In this document: positions 15,850-23,700 of the stretch, in pieces
Layout of the letters: the number at the start of each line of letters is the position of its first letter
How positions within the stretch are numbered: position 1 is the stretch's first letter
Origin: CAYNSX01 sp964400165
GTDB taxonomy: Bacteria > Armatimonadota > Hebobacteria > CAYNSX01
Direction of reading: 5' to 3'
NCBI GenBank assembly: GCA_964400165.1
Contig: CAYNSX010000014.1
Coordinates: 1-50,514, forward strand
Length of the DNA stretch: 50,514 nucleotides
Program-made: the position numbers and the translations under genes
Notes under the pieces: generated by a model
The model's database searches: none
Told to the model about the DNA's origin: nothing
What the model saw: only the letters and a program-made list of their open reading frames with translations

Positions 15850-16632
15850 TCATCGCTTCACCTTGTAGGACTCCAGCAGGAGTTCGGTGGTGCTCGCAAT
15901 GTTCCGTGATTTGTCGTCCCTCTCTTGCACGGTCATCCGGTCAGTGTCCACCTGTTTCACCATGCCGACGTCCGGGGCATACCACACAACGCTCTCCATT
16001 TCCGATGAGCCGGACCGGTATGGGTCGTCTACTGTGTCCGCAGTGCGATGGGTTGAGAATAGGTGACGAACCTTGAGACAGCCCTTGAATTCTCCGGCGG
16101 GAGTCGTGACGGTCTCAAACCCTGCGATTGTGTAGAGATCCGACACATCTACCTCTGGCTTGCCATCCACTGGTCGGTGCCATTGGGCGCCAACCACAGC
16201 CGGCAACTTCACCAGACATCGAGGCGGGTTGTACTTCGTTAGCGGGTCGAGCTGACTCTGAGAGGTCGACCGTTCAGCGAACAGATAGACGCCATCCTGC
16301 TGGGTACACAGATATTCGAAGTCCTGATACTTCCCCAATGGATTGCCCGAGCGACGCATGGTGACGAGCGTCACAACTTCGAAGACCCCTCCGGGAAACC
16401 CAAGTGCACTCGCCACGCGAGTCACTGACCGCTCCCATTTGCCGTCGGCTTGACCGTGGACCGTTTCTTCACTGGTCGACTCCGCAGTCGCACTTTGTGT
16501 CACTCGATAGGTCCATCGATTGCGCTCGGCGAGCGGGAACCACGATGACTCCCTTGGGGCCTTCGCGTTGGCGGCATGCGGCGTACAGACGGCGATTGCG
16601 ATCGCGACCGCTAAGACGCCAAGCATTCTCAT
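15850..16632 (-). CDS. Secreted paralogue 4 of the tandem family
   Basis: 260 residues with signal peptide LGVLAVAIAIAVCTPHAANA. Signature: WFPLAERNRWTYRV, LVKLPAVVGAQWHRPV, GFETVTTPAGEFKGCLKVRH and WYAPDVGMVKQVDTD. Base composition is somewhat more AT-rich than its neighbours. The leader GGCAAGGGCA matches paralogue 3. Confidence 0.75.
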   Translation of the reverse strand: MRMLGVLAVAIAIAVCTPHAANAKAPRESSWFPLAERNRWTYRVTQSATAESTSEETVHGQADGKWERSVTRVASALGFPGGVFEVVTLVTMRRSGNPLGKYQDFEYLCTQQDGVYLFAERSTSQSQLDPLTKYNPPRCLVKLPAVVGAQWHRPVDGKPEVDVSDLYTIAGFETVTTPAGEFKGCLKVRHLFSTHRTADTVDDPYRSGSSEMESVVWYAPDVGMVKQVDTDRMTVQERDDKSRNIASTTELLLESYKVKR

Positions 16633-16788
16633 TGCCCTTGCCTCACTTCCCGCTGTCCCGGCAGTGAACCCTTCGACTTTGCTCAGGGCAGGGCGCCGGG
16701 CTGAATCTCACCGTTGAGCGGACTTGCGCCTCGGACTGAAATCCGGGCACCTCGTTTCCTTGTTTCCTCGCTGTTGGCTTTGACTCCC
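16633..16788. repeat. Hairpin-type repeat between paralogues 4 and 5
   Basis: Contains AACCCTTCGACTTTGCTCAGG (a CTTCGACTGCGCTCAGG family member, also near 47388), a CCGGGCTGAATC/GGACTGAAATCCGGGC imperfect hairpin, and the GTTTCCTTGTTTCCTCG motif at about 16754-16772. Confidence 0.6.
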
Positions 16789-17619
16789 CTACTTCGCCAC
16801 GCGGTACTTGATCAGGGTTTTGATCGTCGTCTCGTCCAGCGTCACGAGGCGGCGGGCGGCGGCGTCGGTGGAGACCTCATAGCGCTTCTGCCATTGTTTG
16901 ACCGTCCCGACGCCTTCGGCAATCCATTCGATGCGGTCGAGCGACCCCGATTCGAGCGGGCGGCCCATCGTGCTGCCGGCATTGCCGCGTCCGCTGATGG
17001 TGCCCCGGCGGGCAATCTTCACGCAATGCCGGAAGAGGCCGGCGGGCGTGGTGACAGCTTCGAACCCGATGACGCGCGCCGTCAGCGTGACCTCCAGGCC
17101 GCCGTCGTGCGTTGGGCCGGTCACCCAGGTCTGGCCGGCGGTGAGCGGAAGTGCCACAAGTTGCAGCGGCGGGTCGTATTCGACGAGGCCGTCGTCGAAC
17201 CGGGAGGCCTGTGCGGGCGTGTCGCCGGTGCGCCGGCCGGAGGCGTGCAGGAAGAGCCCACGCGCCGAGCGCGAGGTGAAGGAGGTCCGCGTCAGGCGCA
17301 GGGGCGGCGGCGGCGGGGCCGGGCTGATTTGCGTGTAGAGCGTTGACTCGAGCGTCGCTTCGGTCGCGCCGTGCTCGGGGACGAGGCTGGACACGGTGAC
17401 GGTTGTCGCCCCGCGGATGCGGACTTCCTCGGGCGGTTTGCCGGCAACGCGCCAAGTGGCCAGGCGGTCGACCTCGTAGTCCCAGCGGTCGCCGAGGTGC
17501 CGCGGAAACCAGCGGTCACCGTCATCGACCGGGGCGGCGGCCCCGAGTGGGCGGGCGGCCAGCAGTGCGAGCGCGAGGCACCACTCACGGCGAAACAACC
17601 GGGGTGCTCGGATGCGCAT
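16789..17619 (-). CDS. Secreted paralogue 5 of the tandem family
   Basis: 276 residues with signal sequence CLALALLAARPLGAAA. Signature: WFPRHLGDRWDYEV, LVALPLTAGQTWVTGP, GFEAVTTPAGLFRHCVKIAR and WIAEGVGTVKQWQKRY. A PPPPP run (residue about 97) is not found in the other members. The start at 17619 lies 17 bases after paralogue 6 ends. Confidence 0.75.
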   Translation of the reverse strand: MRIRAPRLFRREWCLALALLAARPLGAAAPVDDGDRWFPRHLGDRWDYEVDRLATWRVAGKPPEEVRIRGATTVTVSSLVPEHGATEATLESTLYTQISPAPPPPPLRLTRTSFTSRSARGLFLHASGRRTGDTPAQASRFDDGLVEYDPPLQLVALPLTAGQTWVTGPTHDGGLEVTLTARVIGFEAVTTPAGLFRHCVKIARRGTISGRGNAGSTMGRPLESGSLDRIEWIAEGVGTVKQWQKRYEVSTDAAARRLVTLDETTIKTLIKYRVAK

Positions 17620-17636
17620 GGCCGGCGCGGCGCCGC

Positions 17637-18605
17637 TTAGGGACCCTTCCCGCCCCGAGGCGACGGCGCGGGCTGGACCGGCGCATCTTCGGGGTGCCGG
17701 CCTTCTCCGGCCAATTCTTCGGTGAGTTTCGACTCGGACGGCAGCGGCGGGCTGTTTTCCTTGAAGGATTTGAGTACAAGGGAGGCCGTGAACACTGAAT
17801 TCAAGTGCTTGCCAAGCGGCGTCACCAGCTCACGGGTCACCGTGTTCACCTGCCGCACCGGCCCGACGCCCGAGGCATACCACCAGATCATTTCTTCCAG
17901 ATCGAGACTGGGCGTCACTTTCCGTTGTTGAATCAGGACGGTGCCTTTGGTGGTCTTCAGATAGCGCACCTTGAGACACGCGCTGAACTTACCGGCCAGT
18001 GTACTAACTTCCTCAAACCCGAGGACTTCGCCGGTGATCGCGACATGGTTCCCCTCGTCGTCGTATTCGCCGACGGTCCACTTGGCTCCGACCTGTACCG
18101 GAAACCGCAGCCATTGCAAGGGCGGGTGGTATTCGAGAACCTTGGTGTCTTTCTCGAGCGGCGGGATCCAAGTGGCCTGGGAATAGAGTCCGGAACCGTC
18201 CTGCGCGAACACGGTCACATGGTCTTCGAACGCGCTGGATCCTCCGTGCGCCTTCTCGACCTGTTGGGAATCGACGGCGAAGGCGGGGCCGCGGCCGCGG
18301 TACTGGCGCGTTGGCTGCCCCACGCGGACGCGCAAGAATCCGGGATTGGTGTTGTTCCGATCCAGCTGTCCTTCCATTTGAATGATGCGCTGGATCTGGC
18401 GGTCGTACTCCCAAGCAGCCCCAACATGCAGCGGCATCCAGGGGCCGCGCCCCGGCGGGCCTGCCGTGGCGGGCGGCGCCGCGGGCGTTCGCTGTTGCAT
18501 CACATACCAGCCGCCGCCGACAAGCAGCGCGACGACGACGAGGCCGGCGATCAGCCGGCCGCGTGTGCCTGCGGCGCGCGGGGTCTGGTGTGCGGTGTCA
18601 GCCAT
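17637..18605 (-). CDS. Membrane-anchored paralogue 6 of the tandem family
   Basis: 322 residues. In place of a cleavable signal it has a cytosolic tail and one membrane segment (RLIAGLVVVALLVGGGWYVM), then the family domain: WMPLHVGAAWEYDR, WLRFPVQVGAKWTVGEY, GFEEVSTLAGKFSACLKVRY and WYASGVGPVRQVNT. The C-terminus is a Pro/Glu-rich tail. It is the first gene of the six in transcription order and the most different one. Confidence 0.7.
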   Translation of the reverse strand: MADTAHQTPRAAGTRGRLIAGLVVVALLVGGGWYVMQQRTPAAPPATAGPPGRGPWMPLHVGAAWEYDRQIQRIIQMEGQLDRNNTNPGFLRVRVGQPTRQYRGRGPAFAVDSQQVEKAHGGSSAFEDHVTVFAQDGSGLYSQATWIPPLEKDTKVLEYHPPLQWLRFPVQVGAKWTVGEYDDEGNHVAITGEVLGFEEVSTLAGKFSACLKVRYLKTTKGTVLIQQRKVTPSLDLEEMIWWYASGVGPVRQVNTVTRELVTPLGKHLNSVFTASLVLKSFKENSPPLPSESKLTEELAGEGRHPEDAPVQPAPSPRGGKGP

Positions 18606-18745
18606 GCGGATTGCAGGAACGGGACTGCCGTTCGCCCCATGCTTGTATCACAGCCTGCCGGGCCGTCCAACTGTGACGGCCCCGAACCGGTGGGTTCAGA
18701 GCCGTCCTAAAGATTTTTCCCCCGGCGGCGGCCGGCCAAACCACG

Positions 18746-19309
18746 CTAGCGGGCCTGGCGGACGGCGGCGACCGAGAGTTCCCGCAGGCGGCGGCGCATC
18801 GCCGTCTGGCTGACGCTGAAGCGCTCGGCCAGGACAGCCACCAGGCCGTCGGGGTTGCCGCGCAGGCGGGTGGCGGAGCGGCGCACCGGTTCCGCCGGCA
18901 TCAAGACACAGCAGGCAAACTTGTCGGCGAGCCGCTCGAGCCAGGCGGCGGAGAGGGCGGTCGGAAACTGCGGGTGATTGGCGAGGATTTCGAAGCACTC
19001 GTGCCAGAGGGAGAAGCGCGCGGCGCTGGTGTTTTCATGCAGGGAGTAGTAGACGAAATACTGGTCGCCCTCGCGCACCCAGAGAGCGCGGGTCGGGCGG
19101 GAGAGGACGGTGCGCTCCAGGGTCACGCTTAAGCGGGGGAGGTGGTCGAACGGATCGCGCGGGATGGTGGTGGCGCGGATGTGGGCGCAGAAGCGGTCGG
19201 CGAAGGTGTCGATGTTGGAGGCGCCGACGAACTGGAACCGCCGCAGGAGCGGCGTCATGAGTTTATCGAGGTCATGGGCGTCTTTGCAGAGCGCCGGTCC
19301 GGCCGCCAT
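18746..19309 (-). CDS. ImmA/IrrE-like metallopeptidase homologue with altered zinc motif
   Basis: The ~187-residue product has the ImmA/IrrE core: ARFSLWHECFEILANHP followed by LADKFACCVLMP and, near the end, LAERFSVSQTAMRRRLREL. In the family an HExxH motif binds zinc and the protease cleaves a partner XRE repressor. Here the motif reads HECFE, so the second His is Glu. ATG 19309 lies 14 bases after the XRE gene; the longer upstream frame overlaps that gene and is less likely. It may be a variant protease or a non-catalytic sensor. Confidence 0.7.
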   Translation of the reverse strand: MAAGPALCKDAHDLDKLMTPLLRRFQFVGASNIDTFADRFCAHIRATTIPRDPFDHLPRLSVTLERTVLSRPTRALWVREGDQYFVYYSLHENTSAARFSLWHECFEILANHPQFPTALSAAWLERLADKFACCVLMPAEPVRRSATRLRGNPDGLVAVLAERFSVSQTAMRRRLRELSVAAVRQAR

Positions 19310-19325
19310 CAGTCCCGCCAGGGTG

Positions 19326-19802
19326 TCAGACAATGTCGGGCGGCAACAAGTGCACGCTGCGTGCCGCTTCATATCGCCGCACCAGTTCCTTCTTCGCCTC
19401 GAGGTCGAGAACTCCCCCCGAGCGCGCGCCGCCGGCGAAACTCGGGTCCTGCTGCAGGACACGGAAGGCGCGATTGATCAGCGCCATGCGGCGCGCCCGG
19501 CGCAGCCGGGCTTCGGCTGCGTCGGCAATCGATTCGAGGGAATCGCCGCGGGGCGGCGTGCTCGCTGCTGCCGAATCATCCGCCTCGGACTCGAGGAAGA
19601 AGGCGAGGGTCTTGCCCAGGACCGCGGCGTACTTCTCCAGGACGGCCTCGCCGACCCAGCGACGACTTTCGACTTGTGCGACGGCGGCTTGCGAATCGCC
19701 GAGGCGCCGGCCCAGTTGCGACTGCGTCATTCCGGCATCGCGTCGCGCGTGCCGAATGCGGACGCCGATGTTGACGCCCTCTGTGGCTTCTCGACCACTC
19801 AT
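19326..19802 (-). CDS. XRE-family transcriptional regulator
   Basis: 158 residues from ATG 19802. The N-terminal helix-turn-helix reads RIRHARRDAGMTQSQLGRRL followed by GDSQAAVAQVESRR, the classic Cro/CI/XRE form. A linker and a helical C-terminal part (RLRRARRMALINRAFRVLQQ) follow. It forms an operon with the ImmA/IrrE-like gene, the pairing known from ImmR-ImmA of mobile elements and from some toxin-antitoxin loci. It probably represses the divergent promoters through the palindrome at 19836-19851. Confidence 0.8.
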   Translation of the reverse strand: MSGREATEGVNIGVRIRHARRDAGMTQSQLGRRLGDSQAAVAQVESRRWVGEAVLEKYAAVLGKTLAFFLESEADDSAAASTPPRGDSLESIADAAEARLRRARRMALINRAFRVLQQDPSFAGGARSGGVLDLEAKKELVRRYEAARSVHLLPPDIV

Positions 19803-19811
19803 TACTCGGCA

Positions 19812-19841
19812 ATTATAAGATAAATCTTTTCCACAAGTCAA
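19812..19841 (-). promoter_or_regulatory. Promoter for the XRE/ImmA operon
   Basis: On the minus strand TTGACT (19841-19836) and TATAAT (19817-19812) are 18 bases apart, about ten bases before the start codon at 19802. Confidence 0.7.
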
Positions 19842-19851
19842 TGTCTTGACT
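19836..19851. promoter_or_regulatory. Palindromic operator overlapping both -35 boxes
   Basis: AGTCAA-TGTC-TTGACT is a perfect inverted repeat whose two arms are the -35 boxes of the two divergent promoters. A second dyad, AAGT-TATC-ACTT, is at 19857-19868. A repressor bound here would shut both directions; the XRE protein is the natural candidate. Confidence 0.65.
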
Positions 19852-19873
19852 CTGACAAGTTATCACTTATAAT
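19846..19873 (+). promoter_or_regulatory. Promoter for the divergent small-gene pair
   Basis: TTGACT (19846-19851) and TATAAT (19868-19873) are separated by 16 bases, a near-consensus sigma-70 promoter 24 bases before the GTG at 19897. It is one of the clearest promoters in the window. Confidence 0.75.
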
Positions 19874-19896
19874 CTTGGCGGAAGGGCTGGATTCTG

Positions 19897-20253
19897 GTGG
19901 GATCAGAGACCTGTTTGCGGCGCCGCCGGTTGATTCGCACTCCCATTTTTGACCCGGGCACCTTTCGCGCCTTGGTGCAAGCGGCGCAAGCGGTGGAAGG
20001 AGCATTCCCCGGCCCGGCCTGGCGGATTGCACACGCCGCCGAAGGGGTCGAAGTCTACGAGTTCGTCCCCACCGATGCGGGCTGGTTCCACGAACGACTC
20101 GCTGCCTACGAGCAGTCAGCCTACGCCGAATTGATGGTGGGAGTGTGCGGGGCGGACGGGCGGGTGCGGCCGCGGACGGCGGCGGTGGTGCGCGATGGCG
20201 GGGGTGTCTTCCGCCAGATGACGCGCCCGACACCGGTGGGGAGCAGTCGATGA
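19897..20253 (+). CDS. Small protein of unknown function, divergent from XRE/ImmA
   Basis: 118 residues from GTG 19897 (GAAGG upstream). The sequence has an N-terminal basic patch, then FDPGTFRALVQAAQAVEG, VEVYEFVPTDAGWFHERLAA and RTAAVVRDGGGVFRQM, a mixed alpha/beta make-up without any motif I recognise. Its stop overlaps the next start (ATGA). A TTG start 11 codons later is possible. Control by the shared operator suggests it belongs functionally with the XRE/ImmA pair. Confidence 0.6.
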   Translation: MGSETCLRRRRLIRTPIFDPGTFRALVQAAQAVEGAFPGPAWRIAHAAEGVEVYEFVPTDAGWFHERLAAYEQSAYAELMVGVCGADGRVRPRTAAVVRDGGGVFRQMTRPTPVGSSR

Positions 20254-20456
20254 TTCCCGTGTTCGACCGGCTGCTGGTGCGTTATCGGGAACTCGAGGAT
20301 GTCTGTTATCGCATGCGAGTTGCGGGGCGCGACGGCCGCGGACGCTTCGGCCGCAGCCACCGGGGCCGCGCCCCGCGCGACACGCTGCTGTTGAAGAAAG
20401 TGGACCTGGATGAGGCGCTGCTGCAGGTGTATCGGCGGTTTTTTGGAGCGGAGTAG
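20250..20456 (+). CDS. Small basic protein of unknown function
   Basis: 68 residues, start ATG 20250 overlapping the previous stop by four bases, so it is translationally coupled. MIPVFDRLLVRYRELEDVCY is helical; the middle is Arg/Gly-rich (GRDGRGRFGRSHRGRAPRD) and suggests nucleic acid contact; LDEALLQVYRRFF closes it. No family recognised. Confidence 0.55.
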   Translation: MIPVFDRLLVRYRELEDVCYRMRVAGRDGRGRFGRSHRGRAPRDTLLLKKVDLDEALLQVYRRFFGAE

Positions 20457-20837
20457 CCCTCTCCCCCTGACCCTCCTCTCCGACAAACCGTCCTCACCCG
20501 TCCCTCGCTGCGCAGCGGGCACCCTCCTTCGCTCGGCGCGCAGCGCCGAGCTTCGTAGGGCAAGCCCTCTCCCGAACTGGGAGAGGGAACCAAGACTCGC
20601 GTTCCCCGGCCCTATAAGGGCCGGGCTCACAGAGACCGCCCCCTGAAGGGGGCGGACGGCCACCGCAATCCCGCATTGGGCGCCCGGTTCAGCGGGGGCA
20701 TTCTGTGAGCCCGGGACTGACCGCCCCGGGCAGCGGCTCCCGTCTCCAAATCGTGTCACTTGACGCCCCCGGCGCGCAGGGAAAATCGGGCGAAACGTCG
20801 AATTAAAGTAATGGAGTCTATGAGACGGAGGACAACA
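20457..20837. repeat. Palindrome cluster and nested hairpin element
   Basis: CCCTCTCC-type palindrome pieces with a long inserted arm (TTCGCTCGGCGCGCAGCGCCGAGCTTCG hairpin within) cover 20458-20590. A composite element follows at about 20600-20745: GGCCctataaGGGCC, GCCCCCtgaaGGGGGC and CGCCCGgttcaGCGGGGGC stems inside an outer inverted repeat GGGCTCACAG/CTGTGAGCCC. It is organised like the element at 688-820. Confidence 0.8.
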
Positions 20838-21512
20838 ATGATGCGGACCATGCGGTGGAGTGCGGTTGTGCTGGCCGTAGTGTGCGTGAGCGCGGCCTGG
20901 GGAGCGTCGCTGCTGCCGGTCCGCCCGTTCCTGTATCAGCGGTCGTCGCACGGGACGGCGGGGGCGGAGGCGCTGCACGCGCTCGATGTCAACAGCGACC
21001 ATTCGCTCGTCGGGGGCCGCGATGTGGTCGGACTGATCCGCGAACTCGACACGCGCATGCGCAAGACGGACGCGAAGGGCGTGGTGTCGTGGGATGTGGC
21101 GGGCGGCATTCAGCAGTGGGCGATTGATTTCAACCGGCCGCTGCGCGTGACGACGGGCGTGAGTGCGGCGGGGCAGGTGAAGGTGCAGTTCCCGTGGTCG
21201 CGCGTGCAGCAGGCGCTGGATGCGGGCAAGCCGGTCATTTGCACGCTGGCGGTGCCGACCTCGGGGCCGAACCCCTCGGGCACGACGGCGGTGGCGGGCG
21301 GGGCCACGGTCTCGGTGCTGGCCATCGGGCATATGGCGGGGCAGAACCGGATGGTGGTGCTGATTCCGTGGGAGATGCCGCAGACCGACATGGATCGCTT
21401 GCAGTTTTCTGGGGCGTTCAAGTTGGACCCGAGCGACTCCCACATCGGCTATCTCCAGTTCGTGCCGAAGGTGGGGTCGATGACGCTGACGGTGGTGGAA
21501 TTTAGTAAGTAG
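20838..21512 (+). CDS. Secreted C39-like protein with Ser in place of catalytic Cys
   Basis: 224 residues from ATG 20838 (GGAGG six bases upstream). Signal sequence SAVVLAVVCVSAAWGA is followed by LLPVRPFLYQ, a leader motif shared with the genes at 22936 and 24102. The body has SSHGTAGAEALHALD, a VAGGIQQWA helix, ALDAGKPVICTL and VSVLAIGHM, which follow the order of C39/papain-like peptidases. Aligned to GCNVTSAAM of the 24102 gene, the Cys position is Ser. It is probably a non-catalytic or altered relative; the fold assignment is inference. Confidence 0.55.
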   Translation: MMRTMRWSAVVLAVVCVSAAWGASLLPVRPFLYQRSSHGTAGAEALHALDVNSDHSLVGGRDVVGLIRELDTRMRKTDAKGVVSWDVAGGIQQWAIDFNRPLRVTTGVSAAGQVKVQFPWSRVQQALDAGKPVICTLAVPTSGPNPSGTTAVAGGATVSVLAIGHMAGQNRMVVLIPWEMPQTDMDRLQFSGAFKLDPSDSHIGYLQFVPKVGSMTLTVVEFSK

Positions 21513-21833
21513 CCCTCACCCCCTGGCCCCCTCTCCGACGAGCGGAGAGGGGGGAGATAAGGACGAGGAAACGGGGAAACAAGGAAACGAGGAAACGAGG
21601 ATCCTTGTAGGAGCCGCATTCCTGCGGCGACTGCTTGTCCCCGCGCCAAGCCTCCGTCAGACCGTCCTCACCTGCCCCTCGACTTCCCTCGGCTCCGCTC
21701 GGGACGGGTCGCTCGGGGTAAACCCCTCTCCGACGAGCGGAGAGGGGGGAATGGGTCCGCGGCATCCCGCGGGCGAAAGGAACTTGGGCTGCGCCGGCCA
21801 AGTCGAAGGAGTGTCACGATTGGAGGAGGCACA
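21513..21833. repeat. Repeats between two secreted genes
   Basis: CCCTCTCCgacgagcGGAGAGGGG palindrome at 21516-21553. CGAGGAAAC/GGAAACAAGG motifs (reverse of GTTTCCTTGTTTCCTCG) at 21563-21601, GTAGGAGCCGCATTCCTGCGGC hairpin at 21606-21630, and a second palindrome with a TCGACTTCCCTCGGCTCCGCTCGG-like arm at 21665-21752. Confidence 0.75.
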
Positions 21834-22694
21834 ATGCAGGCACGGATCGGGTTGAGTCTGGCAGTCACGGCGTTGACGGTGCTCGGCGTCGCATCGAGCC
21901 CGCATGTGAGGGCCGCGGACAGCGCATCCACCGTCCGCAGAGACACCTTGGAAGCGCACGCGCTGGACGACTCTCATTTGCTGGTGTTCTCAAGAGCCGA
22001 CGACGGACGCGTGTTTGCCGAAGTCTTGATCAAGAAAGGGAACGGCTACACGCGACTCGGTGAAGCCTATGTTGTCCCGGGCGTGCGCAGGGAAGAGAAA
22101 ACGCCTTCCGTCCCGGGCGGCGAGTCACGCACGCCATCGGGCGACCCGACGGTCATGCGATGCGAGGGAGGGGCGGCGCAACTTACGATGTTGCTGTCCT
22201 ACATTCCGGGGACCTCGTGGGTCAATTTCGTGGAACCGGCGGTGACGAATGCCAACAACGGGGCCGGCCGAATCTACCTGCTGCCTGACCCCAAACTCTT
22301 CGCCAAGCAGCGCATCGTGCGGGCGGAATACTGGATGTATTGCTTCCGCATCAACGGCAGCGCCGACCCGGAGATGCAGTTGGGCGTGCACCGAGTCCAG
22401 AAGTTCATTCCGTATGAATCGATGACCTGGTCGAACCAACCGGCCTTCGACGCCACGCCCGAAAGCGTGGCGCCGATGCCCTTGCGCAGCCTGGAATGGG
22501 TGCGTTGGGATGTGACGAAATTGGTGCAGTCCTGGGCGAAGGGTGACCCCGGATATGGGTTCGTCATCAAGTCGAACCGAGAGTTTCCGTCCGGGCCGGC
22601 GACCCCGTGGGGTGAGGCCTACCTCGCCGGCCCCAACTATTCGGACGCGAGTTTGCGGCCGTACTTCAAGATTTGGACGGCGCCGTCGGACTAG
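21834..22694 (+). CDS. Secreted DNRLRE-type domain protein
   Basis: 286 residues from ATG 21834 (GGAGGAGG upstream). After a signal peptide (LAVTALTVLGVASSPHVRA) and a short domain, the second half (about 110-286) has DNRLRE features: MQLGVHRVQKFIPYESMTWS, NQPAFD, then WVRWDVTKLVQSWAKGDPGY and GFVIKSN. Such beta-sandwich domains occur in cell-surface and carbohydrate-associated proteins. GC content is slightly below its neighbours. A good intrinsic terminator follows. Confidence 0.65.
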   Translation: MQARIGLSLAVTALTVLGVASSPHVRAADSASTVRRDTLEAHALDDSHLLVFSRADDGRVFAEVLIKKGNGYTRLGEAYVVPGVRREEKTPSVPGGESRTPSGDPTVMRCEGGAAQLTMLLSYIPGTSWVNFVEPAVTNANNGAGRIYLLPDPKLFAKQRIVRAEYWMYCFRINGSADPEMQLGVHRVQKFIPYESMTWSNQPAFDATPESVAPMPLRSLEWVRWDVTKLVQSWAKGDPGYGFVIKSNREFPSGPATPWGEAYLAGPNYSDASLRPYFKIWTAPSD

Positions 22695-22743
22695 GCCGCG
22701 CACTGCGCCGCCGACCCACGCAATCTGTTTCAACCTCACCCCC

Positions 22744-22780
22744 AGCCCCTCTCCTTTCAGGAGAGGGGCTTTGTTTAGTG
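22744..22780 (+). terminator. Intrinsic terminator formed by a palindromic repeat
   Basis: AGCCCCTCTCC-TTTCA-GGAGAGGGGCT forms an 11-pair stem directly followed by TTGTTTAG. It is a member of the interspersed CCCCTCTCC family and here has a T-rich tail, so at least this copy could terminate the gene ending at 22694. Confidence 0.65.
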
Positions 22781-22935
22781 CGAGACAGCGCAGGCGGACA
22801 AGCAACTGTCTCTTTCGGTCCTCCACAGCCGCTGAAACCTTTTTCGAGTCGGGCAGTCTACACACTATCCCGCGACGAGCGGGATGGTCGAGAGCACTGC
22901 GTGTGCATGAGAAACAGTGGTGACTGGAGGAAGCA

Positions 22936-23700
22936 ATGAACCGACGACTGAAGAAGACGGTGGTGGCGTCGGCAATTGTGATCGGTGCCGCCGGCGCCCT
23001 GTGGGCGGTGTGGAAGACGCTGAAGAAGCGTCGCCTGCAGCAGTCCGTCCTGGCGACGGCGCTGGTGATGTGTGCTGCCGGCGCCGGCTGGGCGGCGCGA
23101 GCGAAACTGCTCGATGTGCGCCCGCTCCTCTACCACGAGTCGTCGCACGCGACTTCGGCGGCGACGGCCCTGACCGCGCTCGACCACACCACGAATCGGT
23201 CGCTCTTCGGCGACCGCAACATCTACACGCTGATGCGCCAGCTGAACCGGCGCATGCGCCAGCCGGACGGCAACTGGAACGTCGCCGCGGGTCTGAAGGC
23301 CTGGGCGCGCGACTACCACAAGCCGCTGACGGTGGCGTTCGGCGACAGCGTCGCGGGCCACCCGGAGACGGCGTTCCCGTGGGCGCGCGTCACGCAGTCG
23401 CTTGATGACCAGATGCCGGTCATCGTGACGGTGGCCGTGCCGGCGTTCGGGCCGGCGCCGAAGGGCACGCCCGCGCCGCGGAACGGCCCGGCGGTGTCGG
23501 TGCTGGCCATTGGCTATATGCCCGGGCAGCCGCGGATGATTGTGCTGATTCCGTGGGAAATGCCGGCGACGGATTTGCGACGGCTTGAGTTCTCGGGCGC
23601 GTTCCGCCGCGACCCGGAGGACCGGCGGCTGGGCTACCTCCTATACACACCGCCGGTCGGAACGGTCACGGTGACGCTCCTGGAACTCGGAGGTCACTAG
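22936..23700 (+). CDS. C39-like paralogue with Ser for Cys and a duplicated leader
   Basis: 254 residues. The N-terminus contains the signal/anchor twice: RRLKKTVVASAIVIGAAGAL-W and, 29 residues on, RRLQQSVLATALVMCAAGAG-W. Then LLDVRPLLYHESSHATSAAT (TSAA as in the peptidase at 24102, Cys replaced by Ser), VAAGLKAWARDY, and VSVLAIGYMPGQ. It is a clear paralogue of the 20838 gene (IPWEMPATDLRRLEFSGAF matches IPWEMPQTDMDRLQFSGAF). ATG 22936 has GGAGG upstream. Confidence 0.65.
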   Translation: MNRRLKKTVVASAIVIGAAGALWAVWKTLKKRRLQQSVLATALVMCAAGAGWAARAKLLDVRPLLYHESSHATSAATALTALDHTTNRSLFGDRNIYTLMRQLNRRMRQPDGNWNVAAGLKAWARDYHKPLTVAFGDSVAGHPETAFPWARVTQSLDDQMPVIVTVAVPAFGPAPKGTPAPRNGPAVSVLAIGYMPGQPRMIVLIPWEMPATDLRRLEFSGAFRRDPEDRRLGYLLYTPPVGTVTVTLLELGGH

